38,947 nt of DNA from Spirosoma fluviale (lineage in GTDB: Bacteria > Bacteroidota > Bacteroidia > Cytophagales > Cyclobacteriaceae): the NCBI GenBank assembly GCA_945901615.1, contig CAMDLI010000011.1:1-38947 (forward strand). Reading direction: 5' to 3'. Positions 15,622 to 23,044 of this stretch are shown piece by piece. The position numbers were made by a program, and so were the translations under genes. Position 1 is the first letter of the stretch; each line of letters opens with the position of its first letter. The notes beneath the pieces were generated by a model. The model ran no database searches, was not told the DNA's origin, and saw only the letters and a program-made list of their open reading frames with translations.

Positions 15622-16230
15622 GTGTTTGCCTTTTCCTCTTCCAATCTTCCCTCCAAAACGCTGCTTTGGTCTTTTTTAGTAGCGCTCTGTATATTGGGAA
15701 TAGGAACAGGCAATGCTTACGGGCAATCCGACTCAAGCGCACAAACCCCCCAAAAAAAATTGGAGAAGGTAGCGGACTCCCCTAGTTTACTCCCAAAGGA
15801 TCCAAAGAAAGCGACCATGCTGTCCGCTATCCTTCCTGGAGCTGGCCAAGTTTACAATGGAAAAACCTGGAAAGTACCAATCCTCTACGCAGGCATACTT
15901 ACAGATGTCTACTTTATCCAGTACAACCACAAGCGGTATGAACGTTTTCGAGACGCACTTTTTGCGCTAGACAAGGGAGAACCCAACCAATTCCCCTCCT
16001 TAAATCGGGCAGCATTGGTTCGAAATGTGGATTATTGGAGGCAAAATAGGGACCTAACCCTACTCCTGATGCTAGGTATTTATGCCCTTAACTTGGTAGA
16101 TGCCAATGTAGATGCACACCTATCTGGTTTTGACATCTCTGAAGATTTAACCTTGAAGATTGCTCCGCAGATTGGCACACTTTCTGCCTCTTCCACTAGG
16201 GGATTTTCTTTCACACTCCAATTCAAGTAA
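15622..16230 (+). CDS. DUF5683 family exported or membrane protein
   Basis: The 202 residues start at GTG. An N-terminal signal or anchor (KTLLWSFLVALCILGIGTGNAYGQ) ends near residue 35. The DUF5683 core follows, with the family hallmark ILPGAGQVYNGKTWKVPILY at about residues 70-90 and a second hydrophobic segment LLLMLGIYALNLVDANVDAH near residue 150. The first downstream ATG would remove the signal peptide, so the GTG start is preferred. The function of the family is unknown; its place between parB and dapB is common in Bacteroidota. It lies 2 bases after parB and its stop overlaps the dapB start (TAATG). Localisation in the envelope is inferred. Confidence 0.88.
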   Translation: MFAFSSSNLPSKTLLWSFLVALCILGIGTGNAYGQSDSSAQTPQKKLEKVADSPSLLPKDPKKATMLSAILPGAGQVYNGKTWKVPILYAGILTDVYFIQYNHKRYERFRDALFALDKGEPNQFPSLNRAALVRNVDYWRQNRDLTLLLMLGIYALNLVDANVDAHLSGFDISEDLTLKIAPQIGTLSASSTRGFSFTLQFK

Positions 16231-16952
16231 TGAACATTGCACTTCTAGGATACGGAAAAATGGGCAAGCTAATCGGTGAGTTAGCTGAGGAAAGAGGACA
16301 CCAGATCATCGCTAAAATCGATCTGGAAAACCAAGAATTACGCAATTTTTTAGACCCTAAAACCATCGATGTTGCCATCGAATTCAGTCAGCCAGAAGCC
16401 GCAATAGAAAATATTCAGTGGGCGATTACGAATGGAATTCCTGTACTTTCAGGAACTACCGGCTGGTTGTCCCAGCTTCCAGAGATTGAAGCCTTGACCC
16501 ACCAACACCAAGGAACCTTCTTTTATGCCTCCAACTTTAGTATTGGAGTAAATGTATTCTTCAAGGTAAATGAACTCCTTGCCAAGCTCATGAATGAAAC
16601 CAGTGGCTACGAAGTGGCGGTAGAAGAAATTCACCATACAGCGAAAAAGGATGCCCCATCCGGAACTGCCATCACCTTGGCTGAAGGGATTCTGAAGCAC
16701 TATTCGCACCTAAAGGCCTGGAACTTGGTGGGAGAATCTCCCAGCAGCCCTAGCTCTTTGCCAATCACTTCAATGCGTATCGATCCCGCACCTGGCACCC
16801 ACCACATTCGCTATACCTCTGCGATTGATGACCTCGAAATCATTCACACGGCCCACAGCAGGCAAGGTTTTGCCCTAGGAGCAATCCAAGTTGCCGAGTG
16901 GATTTTGAAAAAAAAAGGAGTACTTTCGATGGATGATTACTTATCATTTTAA
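16230..16952 (+). CDS. dapB: 4-hydroxy-tetrahydrodipicolinate reductase
   Basis: DapB reduces 4-hydroxy-tetrahydrodipicolinate with NAD(P)H on the path to lysine and meso-diaminopimelate, a cell wall precursor. The Rossmann motif GYGKMGK (residues 7-13) is at the N terminus. LSGTTGW lies near residue 70. The catalytic segment EIHHTAKKDAPSGTA, with the histidine pair and lysine, starts near residue 132. The length of 240 residues is slightly short but usual for the Bacteroidota form. The start overlaps the DUF5683 stop by one base, so translation is coupled. The lepB gene follows after 15 bases. Confidence 0.96.
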   Translation: MNIALLGYGKMGKLIGELAEERGHQIIAKIDLENQELRNFLDPKTIDVAIEFSQPEAAIENIQWAITNGIPVLSGTTGWLSQLPEIEALTHQHQGTFFYASNFSIGVNVFFKVNELLAKLMNETSGYEVAVEEIHHTAKKDAPSGTAITLAEGILKHYSHLKAWNLVGESPSSPSSLPITSMRIDPAPGTHHIRYTSAIDDLEIIHTAHSRQGFALGAIQVAEWILKKKGVLSMDDYLSF

Positions 16953-16967
16953 GTTAATAGCTAACCA

Positions 16968-18044
16968 ATGAGTAAAACTAAACCAAAAAAATCGGCATTT
17001 CGTGAGTGGATTGATGCGCTAGTATTCGCTGTAATTGCAGCCTCTTTAATCCGCTGGCTACTTCTGGAGCCCTTTACCATTCCCACTGCCTCGATGGAAA
17101 AAACCCTTCTCGTTGGGGACTTTTTATTTGTGAGTAAAGTGCATTACGGAACTAGAATTCCAAAAACACCTTTGCAGATTCCGCTGACCCATCAAAAAAT
17201 CTGGGGTACTGAAATCCCTTCCTACACAGATCTTGTTCAGCTGCCTTATCTCCGTCTGCCTGGATTTACTTCCGTGCAGCGCAATGACGTGGTCGTGTTT
17301 AACTATCCTGTAGAGTTCAACTACCCGAATGATCTCAAAACAAATTACATCAAACGAGCTGTAGCCGTTCCTGGCGATCAAATTGAGGTTCGGGAGGGTG
17401 AACTTTTTATCAACCAAAAAGCATCTCCAAAGCCTGAGGAAATGCAGTACTCCTATGAAATTAGCACCAATAGAAGTTTGACAGCAGATTTCTTGAAGGA
17501 TTTTGGAATCAATCAAGAGAGCTTTTATGCTGCTCCAGATGGCAGCCGCTACCTGATTTGGACTACAGACCAAAATATCGAAAAGCTTAAATCTTCGCCA
17601 GTAATCACCTCTGTTACCAAATCGCTTCAGCCTAAAGGTCAAGCAGAGTCTGGAATTTTTCCAAACGGTTCAAACCTAACTTGGAATAGAGATAATTATG
17701 GCCCGCTACTCGTACCTGGCGAGAATCAAACGCTAGAAATGACCCCTGACAATGTGATGAAGTATGCCTTTACCATAGAGAAATACGAGAGTCATGAAAA
17801 AGTTGAGGTAAAAGATGGCGCCCTGTACATCGAGGGTAAGAAAATTGATAGCTATACCTTCAAGCAGAATTATTACTTCATGATGGGCGATAACAGACAT
17901 GATTCACTTGATTCGCGCTACTGGGGCTTCGTACCTGAAGACCATGTAGTAGGCAAAGCATGGTTCTTGTGGCTATCCTTGGACAAGTTTGAATCCATGT
18001 TCGGAAAAATTAGATGGAATAGATTCTTCAAAGGAATCTCCTAA
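16968..18044 (+). CDS. lepB: Signal peptidase I with a long insertion
   Basis: Signal peptidase I removes signal peptides from proteins exported by Sec or Tat. A single N-terminal membrane helix covers about residues 14-33. The catalytic serine S42 lies in PTASMEKTLL and the general-base lysine K129 in NYIKRAVAVPGD. Box E is MGDNRHDSLDSRYWGFVP (from M306). The distance between K129 and GDNR (307-310) is about 178 residues, longer than in E. coli LepB, because of an insertion at roughly residues 145-270 that has no motif I recognise. The gene ends the parA operon and a strong terminator follows at 18051-18077. Confidence 0.95.
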   Translation: MSKTKPKKSAFREWIDALVFAVIAASLIRWLLLEPFTIPTASMEKTLLVGDFLFVSKVHYGTRIPKTPLQIPLTHQKIWGTEIPSYTDLVQLPYLRLPGFTSVQRNDVVVFNYPVEFNYPNDLKTNYIKRAVAVPGDQIEVREGELFINQKASPKPEEMQYSYEISTNRSLTADFLKDFGINQESFYAAPDGSRYLIWTTDQNIEKLKSSPVITSVTKSLQPKGQAESGIFPNGSNLTWNRDNYGPLLVPGENQTLEMTPDNVMKYAFTIEKYESHEKVEVKDGALYIEGKKIDSYTFKQNYYFMMGDNRHDSLDSRYWGFVPEDHVVGKAWFLWLSLDKFESMFGKIRWNRFFKGIS

Positions 18045-18050
18045 GCAAGA

Positions 18051-18077
18051 GGCCCCGCATTACGGGGCCTTTTTTTT
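18051..18077 (+). terminator. Terminator after lepB
   Basis: GGCCCCG (18051-18057) pairs with CGGGGCC (18063-18069) around a five-base loop, followed by eight T. No A run precedes the stem, so it acts mainly on the plus strand. The T run overlaps the stop codon of the convergent ung gene. Confidence 0.93.
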
Positions 18078-18738
18078 ACCAAACAATGGGAGTTTGGCCA
18101 CTAGCGATCAAGTACTCATTGGTTTTGGAAAAATGCTTACAGCCCCAAAAACCGCGATGAGCTGCCAGAGGACTAGGATGTGGAGCCTTCAGGATGAAAT
18201 GCTTTTCCGCATCAATTAATTCTTCCTTCTTCTGCGCATATGCACCCCACAATAAAAATACAACCTGTGATCGCTCACGGCTAATCGTTCGAATCACCTC
18301 ATCCGTAAATGCCTCCCAACCTTGGTTTTGATGGGATCCAGCCAAATTTGAACGAACCGTCAAGGTAGCATTTACTAAAAATACACCTTGGGAGGCCCAG
18401 GCACTCAGATCTCCATGTGCGGGCAAAGGAATCCCTAGGTCCGTTTTAAGCTCCTTGAATATATTGAGCAAACTCGGAGGGAAAGGAACCCCAGCAGCAA
18501 CCGAAAAAGCAAGTCCATTGGCTTGGCCTTCTCCGTGGTAGGGGTCTTGTCCCAGAATCACCACCTTCACTTCGGGAAGCGGGCAATGCCAAAAAGCAGA
18601 AAAAATCTGCTTGCCTGGAGGAAATACCCGGTGCTCCTGGTACTCCTGCTTGACGAATTGCGTGAGTTTCAAAAAGGTGTCGCTTTGGAAAATTGGACTT
18701 AAGGCCGCTTTCCATGTGGGTTCTAGGGCAACATCCAT
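18076..18738 (-). CDS. ung: Uracil-DNA glycosylase (family 1)
   Basis: Ung removes uracil from DNA as the first step of base excision repair. The water-activating loop GQDPYHG holds D65 and Y67. The leucine loop HPSPLAAHRGF carries H187. Between them lie PPSLLNIFKEL and GVFLVNATLTV. The length of 220 residues matches the bacterial family. The ATG start at 18738 gives a short N-terminal extension before the first conserved helix. It is transcribed alone, converges with lepB and diverges from apaG, with 59 bases between the two start codons. Confidence 0.97.
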   Translation of the reverse strand: MDVALEPTWKAALSPIFQSDTFLKLTQFVKQEYQEHRVFPPGKQIFSAFWHCPLPEVKVVILGQDPYHGEGQANGLAFSVAAGVPFPPSLLNIFKELKTDLGIPLPAHGDLSAWASQGVFLVNATLTVRSNLAGSHQNQGWEAFTDEVIRTISRERSQVVFLLWGAYAQKKEELIDAEKHFILKAPHPSPLAAHRGFWGCKHFSKTNEYLIASGQTPIVW

Positions 18739-18748
18739 GGGAGAAGAG

Positions 18749-18778
18749 TTGGTTTGAAAATTAGAAATCCTAACTTTA
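18749..18778 (+). promoter_or_regulatory. Likely apaG promoter
   Basis: TTG at 18749-18751, a 19-base spacer and TAACTTTA at 18771-18778 fit the Bacteroidota promoter with one mismatch in the -7 element. Transcription would start about 14 bases before the apaG ATG. Confidence 0.55.
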
Positions 18779-18797
18779 TGCTTGAAATAGTGATGCC

Positions 18798-19184
18798 ATG
18801 GTCTCTGCGATTACCAAAGGAATTCAAGTAAGTGTCGAAACTACCTACCAGCCGGATTTTTCGAATCCACAGCAGCACCATTATGTATTCACTTACAAGG
18901 TACGCATAGAAAATAAAAGCAACCATACCGTCCAATTGTTGAGGAGACGATGGGAGATTTATGATGCTACCGAAAGCCGAAAAATTGTGGAAGGAGATGG
19001 GGTTGTCGGCCAGCAACCGATCCTGGAGCCAGGTGAGTTTCATACCTATGTTTCCGGATGCAACTTAAAATCAGGAATTGGCAAAATGCGCGGGTCCTTT
19101 ACCCTTGAGAAATTAATGGATGGTAAACCTTTGGAGATAGTCATCCCTGAGTTTCAGCTGATTTCCACCCTCTTTCAAAATTAA
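18798..19184 (+). CDS. apaG: ApaG-domain protein
   Basis: This 128-residue protein is a complete ApaG domain, a fibronectin-like beta sandwich also found in some F-box proteins. Typical segments are VSVETTYQPDFS, YVFTYKVRIENKS, LLRRRWEIYDA, VVGQQPILEPGEFHTYVSGC and MRGSFTLEK. In enterobacteria apaG mutants affect Co2+ resistance and Mg2+ efflux, but its biochemical role is unclear, and no ion-transport function can be read here. Its stop codon overlaps the start of the next gene (TAATG), so the two are translated together. Confidence 0.95.
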   Translation: MVSAITKGIQVSVETTYQPDFSNPQQHHYVFTYKVRIENKSNHTVQLLRRRWEIYDATESRKIVEGDGVVGQQPILEPGEFHTYVSGCNLKSGIGKMRGSFTLEKLMDGKPLEIVIPEFQLISTLFQN

Positions 19185-19939
19185 TGCCTCGGAATTCAGT
19201 TGGCCTTGCATTTGCCTATTTTCAGCATTGGCTTCGGAAAGAGGACCTTTACAGCCAGCAATCCCCATTTATTTTTTCGCGTTACCAGGACTTAATTGCC
19301 TATTTAAAAAGTCCTGAATTTTCCCATTTGAAGACTACAGATTTTAGCGCTTCAATTTTCTCAAGTGCGAGAGGAAAAAGATCAACAGAAACTGAAAAAT
19401 TAGGTTCAACCGAACATCAAAACCCTGGAAACAATTGGAAACCCCGCAAAAAAGCGGCCTTAATCTGTTCCTATTTTTGCCAAACTACCGCTGCAAAACA
19501 GGTAATCGAACTTGGAACAGGAACTGGAGTTGTAACTCGGCTTTTGGATCAAGTAACGAAAGGACATCTCTACACATTCAGTGAAGGGGGGTCTTCTGAT
19601 GCAAAGGACGTCCTTTCTTCACACACCACGATAATCCCTGAGGTAACGTCAGCAAAATTCAAGGCAGTACTGCAAAACTCGGATGCACTCGATTTTTTGG
19701 TCATCCATCCTGAGTTTGCACAAACATGGATTCGTGAGGTTATTTCCACCTGCATCCCTCGAATGCAATCCACAGGGATTCTTGCAATCGGAGGCATTCA
19801 CCAAAGTGAAGAGATGAATACTTACTGGAAGGAGGTTTGTAAAAAGGATAGCGTGAAGCTTAGCCTCGATTTTTTTGATTACGGATTCCTATTTTTTGAC
19901 TATTCAGGACCAAAAACCGATCTCATTTTAGGGTATTAA
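19184..19939 (+). CDS. Class I SAM-dependent methyltransferase-like protein
   Basis: The 251 residues contain a Rossmann methyltransferase motif I, VIELGTGTGVVTRLLDQ, near residue 107. It is preceded by a family-specific start FAYFQHWLRKEDLYSQQSPF, which in related Bacteroidota proteins reads as a 'HSPF' segment. The region LDFLVIHPEF corresponds to motif IV. Motif II is poorly conserved, and the segment after GHLYTFSEGG departs from the usual acidic ribose-binding residue, so SAM binding is not certain. The substrate is unknown. Translation is coupled to apaG by the TAATG overlap. No signal peptide is present. Confidence 0.78.
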   Translation: MPRNSVGLAFAYFQHWLRKEDLYSQQSPFIFSRYQDLIAYLKSPEFSHLKTTDFSASIFSSARGKRSTETEKLGSTEHQNPGNNWKPRKKAALICSYFCQTTAAKQVIELGTGTGVVTRLLDQVTKGHLYTFSEGGSSDAKDVLSSHTTIIPEVTSAKFKAVLQNSDALDFLVIHPEFAQTWIREVISTCIPRMQSTGILAIGGIHQSEEMNTYWKEVCKKDSVKLSLDFFDYGFLFFDYSGPKTDLILGY

Positions 19940-20138
19940 GGAGTTAATGGCCATCCTTAGGTAGTCAAAATTTGATTGAAAGCTATCCGTTCTTAATCCC
20001 CCTTGATAAACTTTATCTACTCCATTAAAGAATTGGCAAAGATATTGATAAAGAGAAGGAAAGCGTTTTGTTCGAAGCTGAGATCCTAATCCATCTCGAC
20101 AAAAAACGAATAAAGCCACTTTTCCATCCCCTTGTATC

Positions 20139-21068
20139 ATGGACCAGTTTAGCAAAGATCAAAAGTCCCCAAAACCCGAATTAGGCAAAAACTTAATTTT
20201 GGTGTTTTTGGTGCTATTGGTCTTAATCAGCGGAACAAAACTGTACCTAGATCACCTAAACAGCACGAAACAAACGGCCGAAATCTCCGCACTGACTACA
20301 GAAAACCAGGTGCTAAGCACTCGACTAGATTCGGTGGAGAAACAACTGAAGATTCGAATTCAAGAATTGGAAAAGTTAGGTGCCAATGTCACGGAACTTC
20401 GCTTTTTGCAGGACCAATTGATTCAAGAAAAAAAATCCAATACACAGCGGACTACGCGAGAAATTGATGCATTGAATCAACGAATCAAGGATCTCTCCAA
20501 ATTACTGGTACAAAAGGACGATGAAATTCGTCTACTTCAGGAACGATTTCAAGCGGTATCCTCAGAGAATGAAGTGCTCAGGAGCAATCAGTCTGAGCTA
20601 CAGAAAGAAGTGACTGAAATCAATTTGCAAAAACAGGAATTAACTACAAAGGTGGCGGAAGCCTCCAAGCTAAAAGTGAAAGGAATTCGCGTATCTGGAA
20701 TGAACTCCAGAGGCAAAGCCTTGGATGCCAAGAATAAAACATTTAAGAAAAAACAAATCAAGGGCCTTCAAGTACTGATTCAACTCGCTGATAATACAGT
20801 AGCAGAGAAAGGAAGTCGAACTGCCTATCTCCAGGTAGTAGGCCCTAACAAACTTCCTATTTTTGACCTTGCGAAGGGCTCTGGAACAGCGAATTGGGCA
20901 GGAAAAGAGGAATTTTACACCGCAAAACAAGAATTTTGGTTTGATACCAAGGAACAGACCCTTGAATTTTTCTACGAGAAAGGCAGTCCTTATGGCCCGG
21001 GCAACTATGAAGTTAAACTCTATGTGGACAAGCAGTATTTAGGAAGCAGTTCATTTGTAATTGAATAA
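20139..21068 (+). CDS. Membrane-anchored coiled-coil protein with C-terminal beta domain
   Basis: I do not recognise a named family. The 309 residues begin with a short cytoplasmic tail, then one membrane helix at about residues 19-36 (NLILVFLVLLVLISGTKLYL). A long coiled coil runs from about 45 to 180, rich in Glu, Lys, Gln and Leu heptads. A beta-rich C-terminal domain from about 185 to 309 includes KVKGIRVSGMNSRGKA and YEVKLYVDKQYLG. Proteins with this layout are widespread in Bacteroidota. It probably reaches into the periplasm as a spacer or scaffold. It stands alone between the methyltransferase-like gene and the ribosomal protein operon. Confidence 0.85.
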   Translation: MDQFSKDQKSPKPELGKNLILVFLVLLVLISGTKLYLDHLNSTKQTAEISALTTENQVLSTRLDSVEKQLKIRIQELEKLGANVTELRFLQDQLIQEKKSNTQRTTREIDALNQRIKDLSKLLVQKDDEIRLLQERFQAVSSENEVLRSNQSELQKEVTEINLQKQELTTKVAEASKLKVKGIRVSGMNSRGKALDAKNKTFKKKQIKGLQVLIQLADNTVAEKGSRTAYLQVVGPNKLPIFDLAKGSGTANWAGKEEFYTAKQEFWFDTKEQTLEFFYEKGSPYGPGNYEVKLYVDKQYLGSSSFVIE

Positions 21069-21118
21069 GAAGAATCCTTCCAATTTTTTGATTTATACCC
21101 TTAGATTCTAGATAATTA

Positions 21119-21150
21119 TTTGGAGGGTAGCCACTTTTCTACTACTTTTG
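21119..21150 (+). promoter_or_regulatory. Promoter of the rpsF operon
   Basis: TTTG at 21119-21122, a 20-base spacer and TACTTTTG at 21143-21150 match the Bacteroidota consensus fully. The start of transcription falls about 30 bases before rpsF. Confidence 0.85.
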
Positions 21151-21188
21151 CGGTCTGTTTATTTAAATTCCAACAAACACATTAAAAA

Positions 21189-21560
21189 ATGTTCCAAAGA
21201 AGTTACGAGACGGTATTCATTTTAACTCCCGTTTTATCTGATGTTCAGATGAAGGATACTGTCGACAAGTTTGTGAACTTGTTAAAAGAAGAGGGGGCAG
21301 ATGTTATAAATGTGGAAAACTGGGGTCTTAAGAAGATGGCTTATCCAATCGAAAAAAAGACAACAGGTTTTTATATTTTGGTAGAGTTCATGGCTGATCC
21401 GACACTAATCAGAAAGTTTGAGATTGAAATCAGACGAGATGAGAAAGTGATGCGATTCCTGACTACTGTATTGGACAAACACGCAATCGTGTATGCTCAA
21501 AGAAGAAGAAAAGGAGAATTTAACAAAAAAGCGGAAGCTAAGGAGGAACCAGCCCAATGA
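21189..21560 (+). CDS. rpsF: 30S ribosomal protein S6
   Basis: S6 binds S18 on the small ribosomal subunit platform. The 123 residues begin with [15 protein letters not shown], and contain [18 protein letters not shown] and [18 protein letters not shown], all typical. The C-terminal tail from about residue 107 is charged and low in complexity ([16 protein letters not shown]), as in many relatives. The stop overlaps the rpsR ATG by four bases (ATGA). It is the first gene of rpsF-rpsR-rplI; the usual ssb gene between S6 and S18 is absent. Confidence 0.98.
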   Translation: MFQRSYETVFILTPVLSDVQMKDTVDKFVNLLKEEGADVINVENWGLKKMAYPIEKKTTGFYILVEFMADPTLIRKFEIEIRRDEKVMRFLTTVLDKHAIVYAQRRRKGEFNKKAEAKEEPAQ

Positions 21561-21808
21561 CACTAGTAAACGAACCTATCAACAGAGGCGAAATCAGAAA
21601 GAAATATTGCCGATTCAAGAAGCATGGTATCAAGTATATCGACTACAAGGATCCTAACTTTCTTTTGAAATTCGTAAACGAGCAAGGTAAAATCCTTCCA
21701 AGAAGACTTTCAGGTAACTCTGCAAAGTATCAGCGGAAAGTTGCTCAAGCGATTAAGAAAGCAAGACATTTGGCTTTGTTGCCATTCGTAACCGACGGTT
21801 TGAAATAG
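21557..21808 (+). CDS. rpsR: 30S ribosomal protein S18
   Basis: S18 forms a heterodimer with S6 on the 30S platform. The 83 residues include [18 protein letters not shown], then [20 protein letters not shown] and the basic helix [19 protein letters not shown], the standard S18 signature. The single cysteine C20 is retained where zinc-type relatives may have more. Translational coupling with rpsF through the ATGA overlap suits the 1:1 stoichiometry. The rplI gene starts 39 bases downstream. Confidence 0.98.
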   Translation: MTLVNEPINRGEIRKKYCRFKKHGIKYIDYKDPNFLLKFVNEQGKILPRRLSGNSAKYQRKVAQAIKKARHLALLPFVTDGLK

Positions 21809-21847
21809 GCCAACGGTGTATCGTTCAATCAATAAAGATCATTACAA

Positions 21848-22291
21848 ATGGAAATCATTCTAAAAACAGATATCAAAGGTCTTGGATACAAAAATGACTT
21901 GGTAAGCGTAAAGCCAGGATACGGTAGAAACTACCTGATTCCACAAGGCTTTGCTGTACTTGCTACAGGGTCAAACAAGAAAATCCTTGCTGAAAACATC
22001 AAGCAAGCAGCACACAAAGCTGAAAAAATCAAGACTGAAGCAGAAAATATCGCTGCAAGAATTGCCGAAACAACCCTTGAAATCAAGGCAAAAATCGGTG
22101 ATACCGGAAAAATTTTCGGAAAAGTAACTACCCTACAAATTTCAGATGCCCTAGCAACTAAAGGTTTTGAAATCGACAGAAAGAAAATCGCTATCACAGT
22201 TCCTGTGGAAGGTGCTGGCGAATTCACTGCAGACATCGACCTACACAGAGAGGTAAAGACGCAGGTTAAATTTGTCGTAGTAGGCGAATAA
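21848..22291 (+). CDS. rplI: 50S ribosomal protein L9
   Basis: L9 is an elongated protein at the base of the L1 stalk. The 147 residues show the N-terminal RNA-binding domain with GLGYKNDLVSVKPGYGRNYL and IPQGFA. A long lysine- and alanine-rich connecting helix follows (about residues 40-75), then the C-terminal domain with GKIFGKVTTLQISDAL and a final HREVKTQVKFVVVGE. The length and domain order are normal. It closes the operon and a terminator follows at 22307-22342. Confidence 0.98.
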   Translation: MEIILKTDIKGLGYKNDLVSVKPGYGRNYLIPQGFAVLATGSNKKILAENIKQAAHKAEKIKTEAENIAARIAETTLEIKAKIGDTGKIFGKVTTLQISDALATKGFEIDRKKIAITVPVEGAGEFTADIDLHREVKTQVKFVVVGE

Positions 22292-22306
22292 TCAATTCGA
22301 AAAACC

Positions 22307-22342
22307 AAAAAAAAAGTCCCGCAATTTGCGGGACTTTTTTTT
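22307..22342. terminator. Bidirectional terminator after rplI
   Basis: AGTCCCGCAA and TTGCGGGACT form a near-perfect hairpin at 22315-22335, flanked by an A run on the left and a T run on the right. It serves rplI and the convergent 84-residue gene. Confidence 0.93.
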
Positions 22343-22595
22343 ATGCCAATGCCGATTCCAAATCCTCGACTAATTTCTTGGCTACCGCTTTGCTGTTTTT
22401 TTCCCGCGCAGCTCTGAACAAGCTAAGGGCAGCTTCGCTCTTTTCTATCAATCCTGAAGGATTCTTATCATTTTGGTAGCTACCCCAGCACCAAGATAGC
22501 TCAGCCGCCAACTCCACCTGGGACAATTTTTCCAATTTCTCGATGACCTCAGTCACCACCTTTTTCATTTTTTTAGAGTTCATCGTAGGATTCAT
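22341..22595 (-). CDS. Small helical protein of unknown function
   Basis: I do not recognise a family. The 84 residues are predicted to be mainly helical and charged: KKMKKVVTEVIEKLEKLSQV, then LAAELSWCWGSYQNDKNPSG, then a helix ending in KKLVEDLESALA. No signal peptide or membrane segment is visible. The central WCWGSYQNDKNP segment is unusual and could be a functional site. It converges with rplI, shares its terminator, and no other gene lies in its transcription unit. The first of three nearby methionines is taken as start; M5 or M10 could also serve. Confidence 0.72.
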   Translation of the reverse strand: MNPTMNSKKMKKVVTEVIEKLEKLSQVELAAELSWCWGSYQNDKNPSGLIEKSEAALSLFRAAREKNSKAVAKKLVEDLESALA

Positions 22596-22832
22596 TTAGT
22601 TGGTTTAATTTCTATAAAGAAACAAAATAGGGTATTTAATTTCATTATTTCAAAATAAATTACACTTTATTAATGATTTAATAATTTCAATCGATTTCAC
22701 TACCTATTTTTATCACAGGTTCCACAAAATTTTAGTGGACACAAAGTCGAGTTCTCCGGTTTAGGCAAGTCACTTGACACGAACAAATTAGCGGCTAATC
22801 CCAGGTAATTGTCAAAAATGTTTGGTAGTAGG
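22596..22832. other. AT-rich gap left of tRNA-Gln
   Basis: No gene is visible. The first 90 bases are very AT-rich and should hold the promoter of the 84-residue gene. A short inverted repeat TCCAC (22721-22725) with GTGGA (22735-22739) is the only other structure noticed. Confidence 0.5.
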
Positions 22833-22864
22833 TTTGGAAAAAATTTCAGAGAACTCTACCTTTG
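22833..22864 (+). promoter_or_regulatory. Promoter of tRNA-Gln
   Basis: TTTG at 22833-22836, a 20-base spacer and TACCTTTG at 22857-22864 give a full match to the Bacteroidota consensus. The tRNA begins 39 bases after the -7 element, leaving a leader of about 30 bases. Confidence 0.87.
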
Positions 22865-22902
22865 TACCATCAAAAGTAAGAAACCTTGCATTTGAATTTC
22901 AC

Positions 22903-22975
22903 TGACTGATGGTGTAACTGGCAACACGTCTGATTTTGGTTCAGAAGAGTCTAGGTTCGAGCCCTAGTCGGTCAA
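22903..22975 (+). tRNA. tRNA-Gln (anticodon TTG)
   Basis: The acceptor stem pairs TGACTGA (22903-22909) with TCGGTCA (22968-22974) and an A follows as discriminator. The anticodon stem TCTGA/TCAGA encloses the loop TTTTGGT with anticodon TTG. The T arm contains GGTTCGAGCCC. The 3' CCA is not encoded and must be added by the CCA enzyme. The length is 73 bases. Confidence 0.95.
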
Positions 22976-22980
22976 CAAAA

Positions 22981-23008
22981 AAAAACCTCCCAATTGGGAG
23001 GTTTTTTT
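22981..23008. terminator. Terminator after tRNA-Gln
   Basis: AACCTCCCAATTGGGAGGTT is a perfect palindrome (22984-23003) with a T run on its right and an A run on its left. It ends the tRNA transcript and can also serve the convergent M14 peptidase gene. Confidence 0.92.
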
Positions 23009-23044
23009 GTTTTACCCCATTTTCACAGGATGCTTTTTAAAAAC

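Noticed and set aside
19928-20155. 75-codon minus-strand reading frame in the gap before the coiled-coil gene
   Set aside because: It overlaps both flanking plus-strand genes, has no recognisable motif and no upstream signal. It looks like chance.
22721-22739. TCCAC/GTGGA inverted repeat as a terminator or operator
   Set aside because: The stem is five pairs with a nine-base loop, no T run follows, and it is not placed near a promoter element.
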